Positions 6,255 to 14,590 of a DNA stretch of 64,000 bases are shown here, one piece after another. The stretch comes from Roseateles asaccharophilus (GTDB taxonomy: Bacteria > Pseudomonadota > Gammaproteobacteria > Burkholderiales > Burkholderiaceae_C): contig NZ_SNXE01000009.1 of assembly GCF_004362405.1 (NCBI RefSeq), positions 1 through 64,000 on the forward strand. Reading direction: 5' to 3'. The position numbers and the translations under genes were made by a program. How positions within the stretch are numbered: position 1 is the stretch's first letter; each line of letters starts with the position of its first letter. The notes under the pieces were generated by a model. It made no database searches. It saw only the letters and a list, made by a program, of their open reading frames with translations, and had not been told where the DNA came from.

Positions 6255-8009
6255 ATGTCGTCCGACTTGGTTCCAGATTGGTCAAGTAGCGAGGATGCCC
6301 CCAAGGCTGCCGTCCTGGATCTTGTTTTTGATCCTCGGCACATGCTCAGTCCTCTGCATGCGCAAGCCAGCTACAAGCAAGTCAGCGAGGCCTTGTTCAC
6401 CGCACTGCCCAAGCCCCCGCGTGAGCTGGATTTGTCGCAGGACGAGGTGAGCTTGTCCGTCACCTGCCACAACACCCAGTCCCTGGTCGATGCCGCGCTG
6501 CGGCTACAGCAAGACCACCGTGCAGGCCATACGCAGCACAAGCTGAACTTTCGCTGCGGCATTCATGCGCTAAGCACTGCCAGCCAGCCGCAGCCCGCGG
6601 AGCTCAGCATGGCCCGCCGCCTGGCCGCCAGCGCCGAGTTGGGAGGGCTTTGCCTGAGCCCGCAAGCGGTCGATCGGCTGGAGCAGCCTTGGCGCCTGGG
6701 CTTGCATGACCGGGGCCGTCGGCCAGATGGCGCGGGCAAGGAGATCCATGTCTTCAGCCTAGAGCCCGACATGTCCACACCCTTCCACGCCCAGGACTCA
6801 GACTTCGGCGCCGTCCTCGCCGTGCTGCCACCGGACCTGGGCGCCCACAGCCCACGCCTGCTGGCCATGGCCGACTTGGTGGCCGACACCTTGATCCTTG
6901 CGCTCTCCCGTTCGTCGCAGCTGCGCGTGGTGTCGGCACGCTCAAGCCAGGGCCTGCGGCATTCGCGCCAGGCCTTGGCGGATGCGTTTGAACACCTGCG
7001 GGCTCACCATGTACTGCAATGCCGCGGCAGTGTGGGCGTGGGGGATCAGCTGTTCCTGCAGCTTTCTTTGCATGACAGGCAGGCCGGGCCCCAGGCCCCC
7101 CCGATGTGGCAAGACCGCATCGAATGCAAGCTGGAGGACCTGCTCTATGGCGAAGCCTTCGCGCTGCAAGCAGCCTGCACCGATGTGCACCGGCTCTTGC
7201 TGCACGCCAGCTTGTCGGTCAGCAAGACGGGGGTCTGGAGCTCTCTGGAGAACTACCAGATCTTCAGCGCGGCGACCCAGCTGATGCACAAGCTCTCGCC
7301 CGGCTGCCTGCAGCAGTCGGGGCAAATGCTGAGCTGGCTCATCCAACACCAGCCGCAAGCGGCCGAGCCGCTGGCATGGCTGGCGTTCTGGCATTTGCTG
7401 AAAGGCGTGCAAGGGCTGGAGCCGCTTGACGAGGCCGCGGCTCAGATGGGCAGCTTGGCCCGAGCAGCACTGGATCTCGACAAGGGCCACGCCCTGGCGC
7501 ACACCCTGCTCGGGCACGCCCTGGCCATGCAAGGCGCCCAGCTCTCACTGGCTTTGCAGCACCACCAGCAGGCCTTGCAGCACAACCCCAGCTTCGCCCT
7601 GGCCTGGTCCTTTCAAGCCTTGGCTCAAATCTACAGCGACCAGACCCGCGAGGCCTGCGAGTCCGCTCGCCTGGGCCTGGCCCTGTCGCCGCTGGACCCC
7701 TGGCAGTATTTCCTGGAAGCCGCACTGGCCCACGCGCTGCTCGCGCATCAGCAATACGCCGAGGCGCTGAAGCATGCGCAGCTCTCTTTGCGCCTGTGCG
7801 CCAGCCATGCGCCGACCTTGCTCTACGTCGCGGTGGCACAAGTCCGCCTGGGGCAGCAAGCACAGGCGCAAAGCACCATGCAAAGCCTGAGACAGCTGTG
7901 GCCACAGACCACCGTGAGTTCATTCCGAGCCCGCTACTGGGGGCGAGAAGCCGCACACGCAGAGGATTTCGCCGAGGCATTGGCCCAAGCGGGCATGCCC
8001 TTGAAATGA
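6255..8009 (+). CDS. Degenerate cyclase / TolB-like / TPR regulatory protein
   Basis: 584 residues from the ATG at 6255, with AAGGAG five bases upstream. Residues of roughly 60-170 resemble the second half of a class III nucleotide cyclase domain (FRCGIHALSTA, then AELSMARRLAASAELGGLCL, then LGLHDRGR). The metal-binding aspartates and transition-state residues of active enzymes are not apparent, so it is probably a non-catalytic sensor or scaffold. Residues of roughly 185-300 resemble the TolB-like domain found with CadC-type and cyclase-type regulators. The C-terminal 200 residues are TPR helices (LAHTLLGHALAMQGAQLSLA and similar). No DNA-binding domain or membrane segment is seen. First gene of a three-gene unit with the PAP2/haloperoxidase-like and subtilase genes. 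Confidence 0.75.
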   Translation: MSSDLVPDWSSSEDAPKAAVLDLVFDPRHMLSPLHAQASYKQVSEALFTALPKPPRELDLSQDEVSLSVTCHNTQSLVDAALRLQQDHRAGHTQHKLNFRCGIHALSTASQPQPAELSMARRLAASAELGGLCLSPQAVDRLEQPWRLGLHDRGRRPDGAGKEIHVFSLEPDMSTPFHAQDSDFGAVLAVLPPDLGAHSPRLLAMADLVADTLILALSRSSQLRVVSARSSQGLRHSRQALADAFEHLRAHHVLQCRGSVGVGDQLFLQLSLHDRQAGPQAPPMWQDRIECKLEDLLYGEAFALQAACTDVHRLLLHASLSVSKTGVWSSLENYQIFSAATQLMHKLSPGCLQQSGQMLSWLIQHQPQAAEPLAWLAFWHLLKGVQGLEPLDEAAAQMGSLARAALDLDKGHALAHTLLGHALAMQGAQLSLALQHHQQALQHNPSFALAWSFQALAQIYSDQTREACESARLGLALSPLDPWQYFLEAALAHALLAHQQYAEALKHAQLSLRLCASHAPTLLYVAVAQVRLGQQAQAQSTMQSLRQLWPQTTVSSFRARYWGREAAHAEDFAEALAQAGMPLK

Positions 8010-8038
8010 AACCAGAGCCCCTCGAAGGAGAGTGATGC

Positions 8039-9208
8039 ATGAGCACCGTGAGCGTTCTGAACCTCTTGGGCGGTGTCGGGCCGGCAGGTGGCGTTGGCCC
8101 CTACGGCGGGGTAGGTCCCTATGGCGGTGTGGGCCCTTACGGCGGTGTGGGCCCCGCCGCAGGCCTGGCCGTTACAGCGGGCGCCAACGAATGGGGCAGC
8201 GCCTGCCTGGTCCGCATGCAAGGCTATCTGACCCAAGGCCTGGCCGACCCCTATCCCCCCGCGCCCTGCCCCGGGTTCGACGCGGCGCCCTGGCTGCATT
8301 ACGGCGCCGCGCACCGTGCCCAGTCCTTGTTGACGGAAGCGCTCAGCGGGCTGCAGGTGCGCGCGGACCCCGGCGCGCAAACCGTCTATCTCGAGCAGCT
8401 CGGCGCCAGCGAGAAGGGTCTGGCCTGGCGCCCCTTGCTCAGCCTACGGCGCCCGCCTCTGGACTATCTGCTGGCCCAGGCCCGCTTGGTGGACGACATG
8501 CTGCCCTTGCGCGAGGTGCGCCTGCCAGAGATCCACGCCCAGGCCGGCAACGCCCTGAGCTTTTTGCTCAGCGCCGCACAGCTGCCCTGGCATCGGATGC
8601 CGCGCACCCTGGAGTGGCTCGCGTCCGCGCTGGCGCTGCAAATGGCGCTGCAGATGCGCATCAAGCAAATGCTGGCCTGTCCGCGGCCCCATCAGATTCG
8701 CCCCAGCCTGTTCCCCATGATCGAGGTGCCCAGCCACGGCAGCCTGCCCAGCGGCCATGCCGGCGAGTCGCATCTGGTTGCCGCGCTGCTGTGCCACCTG
8801 ATGCACCGGGCCCGGCTGCCCGATCTGCAGTCCCAAGTCCTGATTCGCATGGCGCTGCGCATTGCCGAGAACCGCGTGGTCGCGGGGGTGCACTACCCGG
8901 TGGACAGTTTGGCGGGCCGGCTGCTGGGGGAAAGCGTGGCCCGCTATCTCTTGGCCAGCGTCGCTGAGCTGCCGGCCCAGCCCAGCGTGCTGCGATTTGG
9001 CCATGCCGACTTCGGCCAAGCGGCGCTGGCCCTGCCCGACGAAGGTTTTGCGCCGGCGCAAAGCCCCGAATGCTCGGAAGTGGCCGCCCCGGCCGATGCG
9101 CCCGGCCTGCCGATGCTCAAGGACCACGCGCGCCTGTGGGAGCTGGTCTGCAGGGAATGGAATCTTGACAGCAGCAGCGCCGCAGCTGGCGCCGCTGCCG
9201 CCGCGTGA
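8039..9208 (+). CDS. PAP2 / vanadium-dependent haloperoxidase-type protein with GGVGP repeats
   Basis: 389 residues. All three blocks of the acid phosphatase/vanadium haloperoxidase signature are present with canonical spacing: K-x6-RP at residues 209-217, PSGH at 237-240, and NR-x5-H-x3-D with Arg279, His285 and Asp289. The usual Ser before that Arg is Asn. These residues bind phosphate or vanadate. It could therefore be a phosphatase or a haloperoxidase, and sequence alone does not decide. No signal peptide or membrane helices are visible, unlike lipid phosphatases. Residues 11-40 are five tandem GGVGP(A/Y) units. The C-terminus is alanine-rich. AAGGAG precedes the ATG, and the stop overlaps the next start (TGATG). 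Confidence 0.82.
   Translation: MSTVSVLNLLGGVGPAGGVGPYGGVGPYGGVGPYGGVGPAAGLAVTAGANEWGSACLVRMQGYLTQGLADPYPPAPCPGFDAAPWLHYGAAHRAQSLLTEALSGLQVRADPGAQTVYLEQLGASEKGLAWRPLLSLRRPPLDYLLAQARLVDDMLPLREVRLPEIHAQAGNALSFLLSAAQLPWHRMPRTLEWLASALALQMALQMRIKQMLACPRPHQIRPSLFPMIEVPSHGSLPSGHAGESHLVAALLCHLMHRARLPDLQSQVLIRMALRIAENRVVAGVHYPVDSLAGRLLGESVARYLLASVAELPAQPSVLRFGHADFGQAALALPDEGFAPAQSPECSEVAAPADAPGLPMLKDHARLWELVCREWNLDSSSAAAGAAAAA
8069..8158 (+). repeat. Five 18-bp tandem repeats encoding GGVGP(A/Y)
   Basis: Five in-frame units of six codons each encode GGVGPA, GGVGPY three times and GGVGPA at the N-terminus of the PAP2-type protein. Third-codon positions vary (for example ggcggg, ggcggt), so the peptide rather than the DNA seems conserved. 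Confidence 0.9.
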
Positions 9209-11235
9209 TGAGCGACGCCGCCCCGCCGCTGCCGCCAGCGGCACCGCCCCGGCCGGCTCCCGCCAGCTCCGGTGGCAGCAGCTCGGCCGCCTTGCCGCCC
9301 CCGAGCCCAGCGGCCCAGCGTTGGCAGCGCCCGGCGAGCTGCAGCCCGGGCGACCCCTATCTGGACTGGGCCCTGGCCACCGGCTGGCAAGGCTTCCCGC
9401 CGATGCACAAGCCGGCAGACCCCGCCCTGCTCTGGGTGCCCCTGCTGGCGCCGCGCGGACGGGCGCTGGACCGAGCGCTGGCCCGCCTGGGCACCCGCCT
9501 CTGGCTCAACCCCGAAAGCCCGCCCGATGCAGATTGGCTCACCGTATGGGCCCAGGCCGGCGCGGTGGCGTCCTTGCGCAAGTCCTTGCGCGGCTGCGAG
9601 CTCTCGCAACCGCTGCCGGTGGACTTTGCCCGCGCGCGCGCACCCAGCCCCCCAACGGCGCGACGCGGCAAGCCGCCGCCCCTGATCCTGGGCAGCATTG
9701 ACCACGGCGGCGCTTTCCTGAACGCGGTGTTTCGCGCGCCGGGGGGCAGCAAGTCCTGTCGCATCCTGTCCTACTGGGACCAGGCTTCGCTGCCGCCGCA
9801 AGACCCCGACACGCCATGGCAGGTGGCGCCCGCGGGCTATGGCCGCGAGCTCCAGCACGCCGCGCTGCAAGCGCTGCATCGTCGCTGCGCGGGCCAGGTC
9901 GCCAAGGAGCGGGCCCTCTACCAGGCCCTGGGTCTGGACAAGCTGCTGGCTGCCGCGGCCGCCGAGCAGCCCGACCACGCCACCCATGTGCTGGACACCC
10001 TGGCCGGCCTGCCGGCCCGGCGCCGCCACCCCGCCAACGCCAAGCCCAGCAGCCTGGACGCCGCCGCCCACGCCCCTTTGCTGCTGGTCTCGGTGCCGCG
10101 CGGCCTGGACGGGCAGACCACCGGCGCGGCCTGTGTGGCGCAGATTCTGGATGCCTTGCACCACATCCTGCGCGAGGCCGAGGCCCTGTCGCCGCAGGCT
10201 GCCGTGGTCGTCAATATCAGCCTGGGTGCGCTGGCCGGCCCGCACGATGGCAGCTCGGCGCTGGAGCAGGCCATCGACGAGCTGATGCGCAAGCGGCCGC
10301 GACTGCTGGTGGTGTTTGCCGCCGGCAACAATGGGGGCGATCTCTTGAACGACCCCACCAGCGGCACCAATGCCGCCGGCGTGCTGGCGCCTCGCCACAG
10401 CGCCCGTCTGAGCTGGCGCTTGCAGCCGGGAGACCCGACCGACAGCTTCCTGGAGCTCTGGTGTTCGAGCGTGGGCGGCGCCACGCGCCCCGCCAAGGCC
10501 GCCGGGCCCGCGCTGCAGTTGCGGGTGCTGGAGCCACTGCGCTCACCCTGGATCACGCTGGACGAGCAGGTCGATCTGTACCAGGGCCAGCGCTTGCTGG
10601 GACGGCTGCAGCAACAACAGCTCAGCAAGGCCGGGCGCAGCCGCGCCCAGCTCTCCCTGGCGCCGGTGCGTGGCGCGCGTGGCGGCCTGCCCGCCGGGCG
10701 TTGGCTGATCGAGCTGCGCAACAGCGGGGAGCTGCCGCTGGAGGTCGAAGCGCGGGTGCAAGGCGACTTGTCCCGCTGGACCGACCCCATCCCTGTGCAA
10801 TCGGTGCTGGTCGAGGCACAGGGCCTGCAGCTGGGTCGGGCCGGCAGCCTCAATGGCCTGGCCACGGGCAAGCTGCCCCTGATGGTCGGCGCCGCCCACA
10901 CCGAGGACGAGCGCGACTCGCTCTACACCGCCCGCCGCAAGCCCTCGGACCACGAGCGACGCCTGGCACGCGCCGTGGCCGACGAAGGGCCCTTGGCCTA
11001 TGGCCTGATAGCAGCCGGCGTGCTCTCCGGCAGCGAGGCTCGCATGGGAGGCACCAGCGTGGCCGCTCCCGTGGCCGCGCGGCAATGGGCCAATCGGCTG
11101 GCGCGCGGCGGGCTGCCCCCGAAGCCCGAGGACTGGCTTGACTTTCTGAGCGCCGAGCAAGACCGGGGCCGATCCATGAGCCCAAGCCGGTCCAAGCGTC
11201 GCGCCCAGATGACGGCCTTGCGGCCCCAAGGCTGA
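9208..11235 (+). CDS. Subtilisin-like (S8) serine protease
   Basis: 675 residues from the ATG overlapping the previous stop (TGATG); a GTG one codon earlier is possible. S8 catalytic blocks are present: Asp165 in LGSIDHGG, His260 in DHATHVLDTLAG, Asn in VFAAGNNGGD (oxyanion hole) and Ser617 in GGTSVAAP. The N-terminus is Pro/Ala-rich without a clear signal peptide, and about 240 residues separate the oxyanion Asn from the Ser, longer than in simple subtilisins. Translational coupling to the PAP2/haloperoxidase-type gene suggests the two products work together, perhaps by processing its glycine-rich N-terminus. That link is inference. Confidence 0.85.
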   Translation: MSDAAPPLPPAAPPRPAPASSGGSSSAALPPPSPAAQRWQRPASCSPGDPYLDWALATGWQGFPPMHKPADPALLWVPLLAPRGRALDRALARLGTRLWLNPESPPDADWLTVWAQAGAVASLRKSLRGCELSQPLPVDFARARAPSPPTARRGKPPPLILGSIDHGGAFLNAVFRAPGGSKSCRILSYWDQASLPPQDPDTPWQVAPAGYGRELQHAALQALHRRCAGQVAKERALYQALGLDKLLAAAAAEQPDHATHVLDTLAGLPARRRHPANAKPSSLDAAAHAPLLLVSVPRGLDGQTTGAACVAQILDALHHILREAEALSPQAAVVVNISLGALAGPHDGSSALEQAIDELMRKRPRLLVVFAAGNNGGDLLNDPTSGTNAAGVLAPRHSARLSWRLQPGDPTDSFLELWCSSVGGATRPAKAAGPALQLRVLEPLRSPWITLDEQVDLYQGQRLLGRLQQQQLSKAGRSRAQLSLAPVRGARGGLPAGRWLIELRNSGELPLEVEARVQGDLSRWTDPIPVQSVLVEAQGLQLGRAGSLNGLATGKLPLMVGAAHTEDERDSLYTARRKPSDHERRLARAVADEGPLAYGLIAAGVLSGSEARMGGTSVAAPVAARQWANRLARGGLPPKPEDWLDFLSAEQDRGRSMSPSRSKRRAQMTALRPQG

Positions 11236-11326
11236 GTGCTCTGCCGGCCTGAGTTCCAAGCAGAATAGCGTCCCGCGCCCGAGCGCCTGCTCCGGCCCCA
11301 CCCTTGCTGCCGCCTGCCCACCGCCC

Positions 11327-12361
11327 ATGACCGAAGCCCAACCCTCCCCGTACACGACCCTGCCGCAGTGGCCCCAGGCCTATCCGGACAGCGGCGCCAG
11401 CGCCACCCTCAAGCTCCTCAACGAGGACTTCATCGTGACCGAGCTGCCGCTGCAGCTGCCCAGCGGTGAGGGTGAGCATCTGTGGCTGGACGTCGAGAAG
11501 AACGGCGCCAACACGGCCTTTGTGGCCCAGCAGCTGGCCCAAGCGGCCGGCGTGGAAGAACGCGACGTGGGCTTTGCCGGCCTCAAGGACCGCTACGCCA
11601 TCACCCGCCAGTGGTTCAGCATCACCCTGGCCAACAGCAAGACCAAGGGTGAGCCGCTGGACCTGACCCAGCTGCAGCACCCGGAATTCAAGGTGCTGAG
11701 CCAGAGCCGCCACCTGAAGAAGCTGCGCCGTGGCGATCTGCTGGGCAACCGCTTTCGCATCGTGCTGCGTGAGGTGCGTGGCGAGCGCGCCGCCATCGAA
11801 GCCAATCTCCAGCGCGTGGCGTCCCAGGGCGTGCCCAATTACTTCGGCGCCCAGCGCTTTGGCCACGATGGGGGCAATGTGGAGCAGGGCCGGGCCATGC
11901 TGGCGCGCGAGATCCGCGTGCGCCACCCCAAGAAAAAGGGCCTCTACCTGTCGGCGGTGCGCTCCTTTGTCTTCAACGAGGTGCTGGCGCAGCGGATTCA
12001 GCAGGGGCTCTGGGGCCAGAGCCTGAGCGGCGATGTGCTGGACGAGGCGGGCCGGCCCACCGGGCCGCTCTGGGGACGGGGCCGCGTGAGCAGCAGCGAT
12101 CAGGCGCAGGCGCTGGAGATGAGCGTGGCCGAACGGCACGCGGTCCTGTGCGACGGCATGGAGCACGCCGGCCTGAATCAGGAGCGCCGCGCCCTGGTGG
12201 CGAATCCGGCGGAGCTGTCATGGGAATGGCCGCAAGCCGATCAGCTGGTGCTCAGCTTCTCGTTGCCGGCCGGGACCTACGCCACCTCGGTGCTGATGGA
12301 GATCCTCCACACCACCGAACCCGAGCGGCTCACGGAGAACGAGCCCGCGGCGCTCGACTGA
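11327..12361 (+). CDS. truD: tRNA pseudouridine(13) synthase TruD
   Basis: 344 residues, the usual length. TruD converts U13 of tRNA-Glu to pseudouridine. The family motif GFAGLKDRYAITRQWFSI is present with catalytic Asp88. Downstream elements NYFGAQRFGHDGGNV and the LYLSAVRSFVFNEVLA helix are also typical. The gene starts about 90 bases after the protease gene and converges on the sbtB end of the nitrate operon, so it is probably transcribed with or independently of the upstream trio. The ATG at 11327 has no strong ribosome site but fits the family N-terminus. Confidence 0.95.
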   Translation: MTEAQPSPYTTLPQWPQAYPDSGASATLKLLNEDFIVTELPLQLPSGEGEHLWLDVEKNGANTAFVAQQLAQAAGVEERDVGFAGLKDRYAITRQWFSITLANSKTKGEPLDLTQLQHPEFKVLSQSRHLKKLRRGDLLGNRFRIVLREVRGERAAIEANLQRVASQGVPNYFGAQRFGHDGGNVEQGRAMLAREIRVRHPKKKGLYLSAVRSFVFNEVLAQRIQQGLWGQSLSGDVLDEAGRPTGPLWGRGRVSSSDQAQALEMSVAERHAVLCDGMEHAGLNQERRALVANPAELSWEWPQADQLVLSFSLPAGTYATSVLMEILHTTEPERLTENEPAALD

Positions 12362-12392
12362 GGCGCTCATCACGCCGAGTACGGCGGCGCGC

Positions 12393-12713
12393 TCAGAACT
12401 TGTCCGCCCGCGGGCCATTGACGGGATGGGTGAAGGCCACCAGGCCGTAGTTCTGCGAGTACTTGTGCTCCACGGTGCGCAGGATGAGCTGGGCCGCTGC
12501 CTGGCTGCACAGCACCTCGATGCGGATATTGCTGGACAGCAGCCACTGGGCGTCGCGCACGCCGCGGTTGCCGCGCCCGCGCACCTCCGAGACGGTGTAG
12601 CCCTTGGCGCCGCAGGCGATGATGTCCTTGCCGATCAGGGCTTCAATGGCTTCCTCGCAGATGAGGACCACGTAGTGGATGGTTCCCAGCGCGATGTCGG
12701 GTGGAGCTTGCAT
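12393..12713 (-). CDS. sbtB: PII-like signalling protein, SbtB type
   Basis: 106 residues with the ferredoxin-like pattern of PII proteins: a strand (HYVVLICEEA), helix EEAIEALIGKDIIACGAKGYTV, a T-loop region (SEVRGRGNRGVRDAQWLL), and strand IRIEVLCSQAAAQLILRTV. Placement 14 bases after an SbtA-type permease gene identifies it as the SbtB partner, which in cyanobacteria binds adenine nucleotides and gates the bicarbonate transporter. The C-terminal Cys-containing extension of some cyanobacterial SbtB proteins is absent. It is the last gene of the long leftward nitrate operon, so it may be expressed under nitrate respiration. Confidence 0.82.
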   Translation of the reverse strand: MQAPPDIALGTIHYVVLICEEAIEALIGKDIIACGAKGYTVSEVRGRGNRGVRDAQWLLSSNIRIEVLCSQAAAQLILRTVEHKYSQNYGLVAFTHPVNGPRADKF

Positions 12714-12727
12714 GGTGGATCAAACCC

Positions 12728-13669
12728 TCAGAAGGCGGCGTAGTACCAGCGGGTCATCTGGAAATAGAGCGGCACGCCCAGCACCACATTGAAGGGAAAG
12801 GTGACGCCCAGGGCTGCACCGATGGAGAGGGCCGGATTGGCCTCGGGGATGGCAATGCGCATGGCGGCAGGCGCGGCGATATAGGAGGCGCTGGCGTAGA
12901 GCACGGCCAGCAAGGTGGTGCTGCCCTCGCTCAGGCCCAGGGCATGCCCCACCAGCACGCCGCCCACGGCGGACACCAAGGGCATGAGGATGCCGAAGCC
13001 GATCAGGAACTTGCCCACACGGCGCAGATCGTCGAGCTTGGACGCCGTCACCAAGCCCATGCCCAAGAGGAAGAGCGCGAGAAAGCCCTTGAACATGTCC
13101 TGGAAGAAGGGGATCAGCGCGGCGCCGCCCTCCTTGCCCCAGATCCAGCCGATCAGCAGCGCGCCCACCAGCAGCAGGATGGCCTTGCCGGTGAGCACCT
13201 CCCGCGCCAGGTGCTTCCACTGCGTGTCCTTGTTGATGCCCTTGGCCAGCAAGACGCCGATGATGATGGCCGGAAACTCAAGAAAGACCAGGAACACGGA
13301 CAGGTAGCCGTCATAGCCCACACCCTGGCGCGCAAGATAGGAGGCGCCCACGGCGAAGGTGACGACCGACACGGAACCGTAGTGCGCCGAGATCGATGCG
13401 GCGTCCGGGTGCGGCAGCTTGCCCAGGCGCAGCAGGATCTGATAGCCCAGCAAGGGCGTGCCGGCGCTCATCACCACCACCACCACGATGGGCAGCACCA
13501 GATGCAGCACCTCGGTCTGCGACAGCTCGAAGCCGCCCTTGAGTCCGATGGCGATCAGCAAATAGAGCGTGAGGGTGTCGTAGAGACCGCCCGAGATCTT
13601 GAGGTCAGAGCCCAGCAGTCCGGCAACGAGTCCCAGCACGAAGAAGCCAACGACGGGATCAATGCTCAA
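12728..13669 (-). CDS. sbtA: Sodium-dependent bicarbonate transporter family permease (SbtA type)
   Basis: 313 residues with about ten hydrophobic segments in two repeats of the SbtA/DUF897 fold. Typical pieces are GLVAGLLGSDLKI near the N-terminus, LLIAIGLKGGFEL, the HYGSVSVVTFAVGASYL segment, and FLVFLEFPAIIIGVLLAKG. The start is a TTG at 13669, the only one giving the family N-terminus. It lies 24 bases after the parvulin gene and 14 before sbtB, so it is in the same operon. Known SbtA proteins co-import sodium and bicarbonate. Here the substrate could be bicarbonate or another small anion, which sequence does not settle. Confidence 0.85.
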   Translation of the reverse strand: MSIDPVVGFFVLGLVAGLLGSDLKISGGLYDTLTLYLLIAIGLKGGFELSQTEVLHLVLPIVVVVVMSAGTPLLGYQILLRLGKLPHPDAASISAHYGSVSVVTFAVGASYLARQGVGYDGYLSVFLVFLEFPAIIIGVLLAKGINKDTQWKHLAREVLTGKAILLLVGALLIGWIWGKEGGAALIPFFQDMFKGFLALFLLGMGLVTASKLDDLRRVGKFLIGFGILMPLVSAVGGVLVGHALGLSEGSTTLLAVLYASASYIAAPAAMRIAIPEANPALSIGAALGVTFPFNVVLGVPLYFQMTRWYYAAF

Positions 13670-13693
13670 GGCAGATGTCCTCGAAGTTCCAGT

Positions 13694-14575
13694 TCACTGC
13701 AGCAGCGGCGAGTCGGCGCCCTCGAGCTCCAGCCCGCTCAGCTGGGCCTGCCCCGCCAGCAGGTTCAGGTACTGGCGCAGCGCGGTCACATAGGCCTGCT
13801 GGGTCAGCGTCTGCGCGATGGCGCTGCGCACCTGCTCAAAGGGCTGGGGCGTGCCGGCCTCACGCGCTTCAACCCGCACGATGTGGAAGCCAAAGCGCGT
13901 GTTCACCAGGCGCGGCAGCACGCCGATATGGGATTCGGCCTCGTCGCGCCCGAACAGGGCCGCGCCGAACTCGGGAGCACAGTCCTGGCGGCCCAACCAG
14001 CCCAGATCGCCGCCCTGGGCGCCGCTGGGGCAGTTGGACAGCTCGGCCGCCGCGGCGGCAAAGGCCGCTGCTTCCTCGCAGCGCAGGGCGATCAGCTGGG
14101 CCTCGGCGCGTTGGCGCAGCGCCTCGATGTCCACATTCGGCGTCACCGCGAACAGGATGTGGCGGGCCTGCACCCGCTCGCCCGTGCAGTAGCGCGAGGC
14201 GTGCGCCTCGTGGTAGCGGCGGCAGGCGGTCTCGTCGGGCACGGGCACGCGAAGCTCGCGCTCCAGCAACTGCTCGATGGCCCGCGAGGCCGCCTCGCTG
14301 AGCAAGCCGTCCAGGGCGGCGGGCTCGCTTGGCTCCAGCAGACCGGCGCGCTGCGCCGCCTGACGCAGCAACTCGCTGTAGGCACGCTGGCGCAGGGTCT
14401 CGGGATCTGGCGACTCGCCCACGCCATGCAGGGGCGCGCCGTTGACGCTGGCCACGGCCACGCGGTCCTGCGCGTCAGGCCCCATGGCAGGCTTGGTGCC
14501 GTCGGTCGCCGGGCTGGCGCCCGAGCAGCCGCAGCCGCCGCCCCCACCACCGCAGTGATTCTGTGTATCGCTCAT
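13694..14575 (-). CDS. Parvulin-type peptidyl-prolyl isomerase of the nar operon
   Basis: 293 residues. A central parvulin domain is recognised by VQARHILFAVTP, SNCPSGAQGGDLGWLGRQD, then FGAALF and VNTRFGFHIVRVEAREAG. The N-terminal half resembles the SurA/NifM helical chaperone region. No signal peptide is seen, so it is cytoplasmic, probably assisting folding or maturation of NarGHI; PPIase genes are often found at this place in nar operons. The extreme N-terminus is odd: HCGGGGGGCGCSG, a Cys/Gly-rich potential metal-binding tag. It begins 15 bases after narI. Confidence 0.85.
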   Translation of the reverse strand: MSDTQNHCGGGGGGCGCSGASPATDGTKPAMGPDAQDRVAVASVNGAPLHGVGESPDPETLRQRAYSELLRQAAQRAGLLEPSEPAALDGLLSEAASRAIEQLLERELRVPVPDETACRRYHEAHASRYCTGERVQARHILFAVTPNVDIEALRQRAEAQLIALRCEEAAAFAAAAAELSNCPSGAQGGDLGWLGRQDCAPEFGAALFGRDEAESHIGVLPRLVNTRFGFHIVRVEAREAGTPQPFEQVRSAIAQTLTQQAYVTALRQYLNLLAGQAQLSGLELEGADSPLLQ

Positions 14576-14590
14576 GAGCCACTCCTGGGT

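Noticed and set aside
8069-8158. Tandem repeat considered as a CRISPR-like array
   Set aside because: Units are 18 bp, contiguous with no spacers, and encode a peptide repeat in frame.
8032-8967. A long alternative plus-strand frame overlapping the PAP2-type gene
   Set aside because: Extremely Arg/Ala/Pro-rich translation and no motif; the other frame carries the complete catalytic signature.
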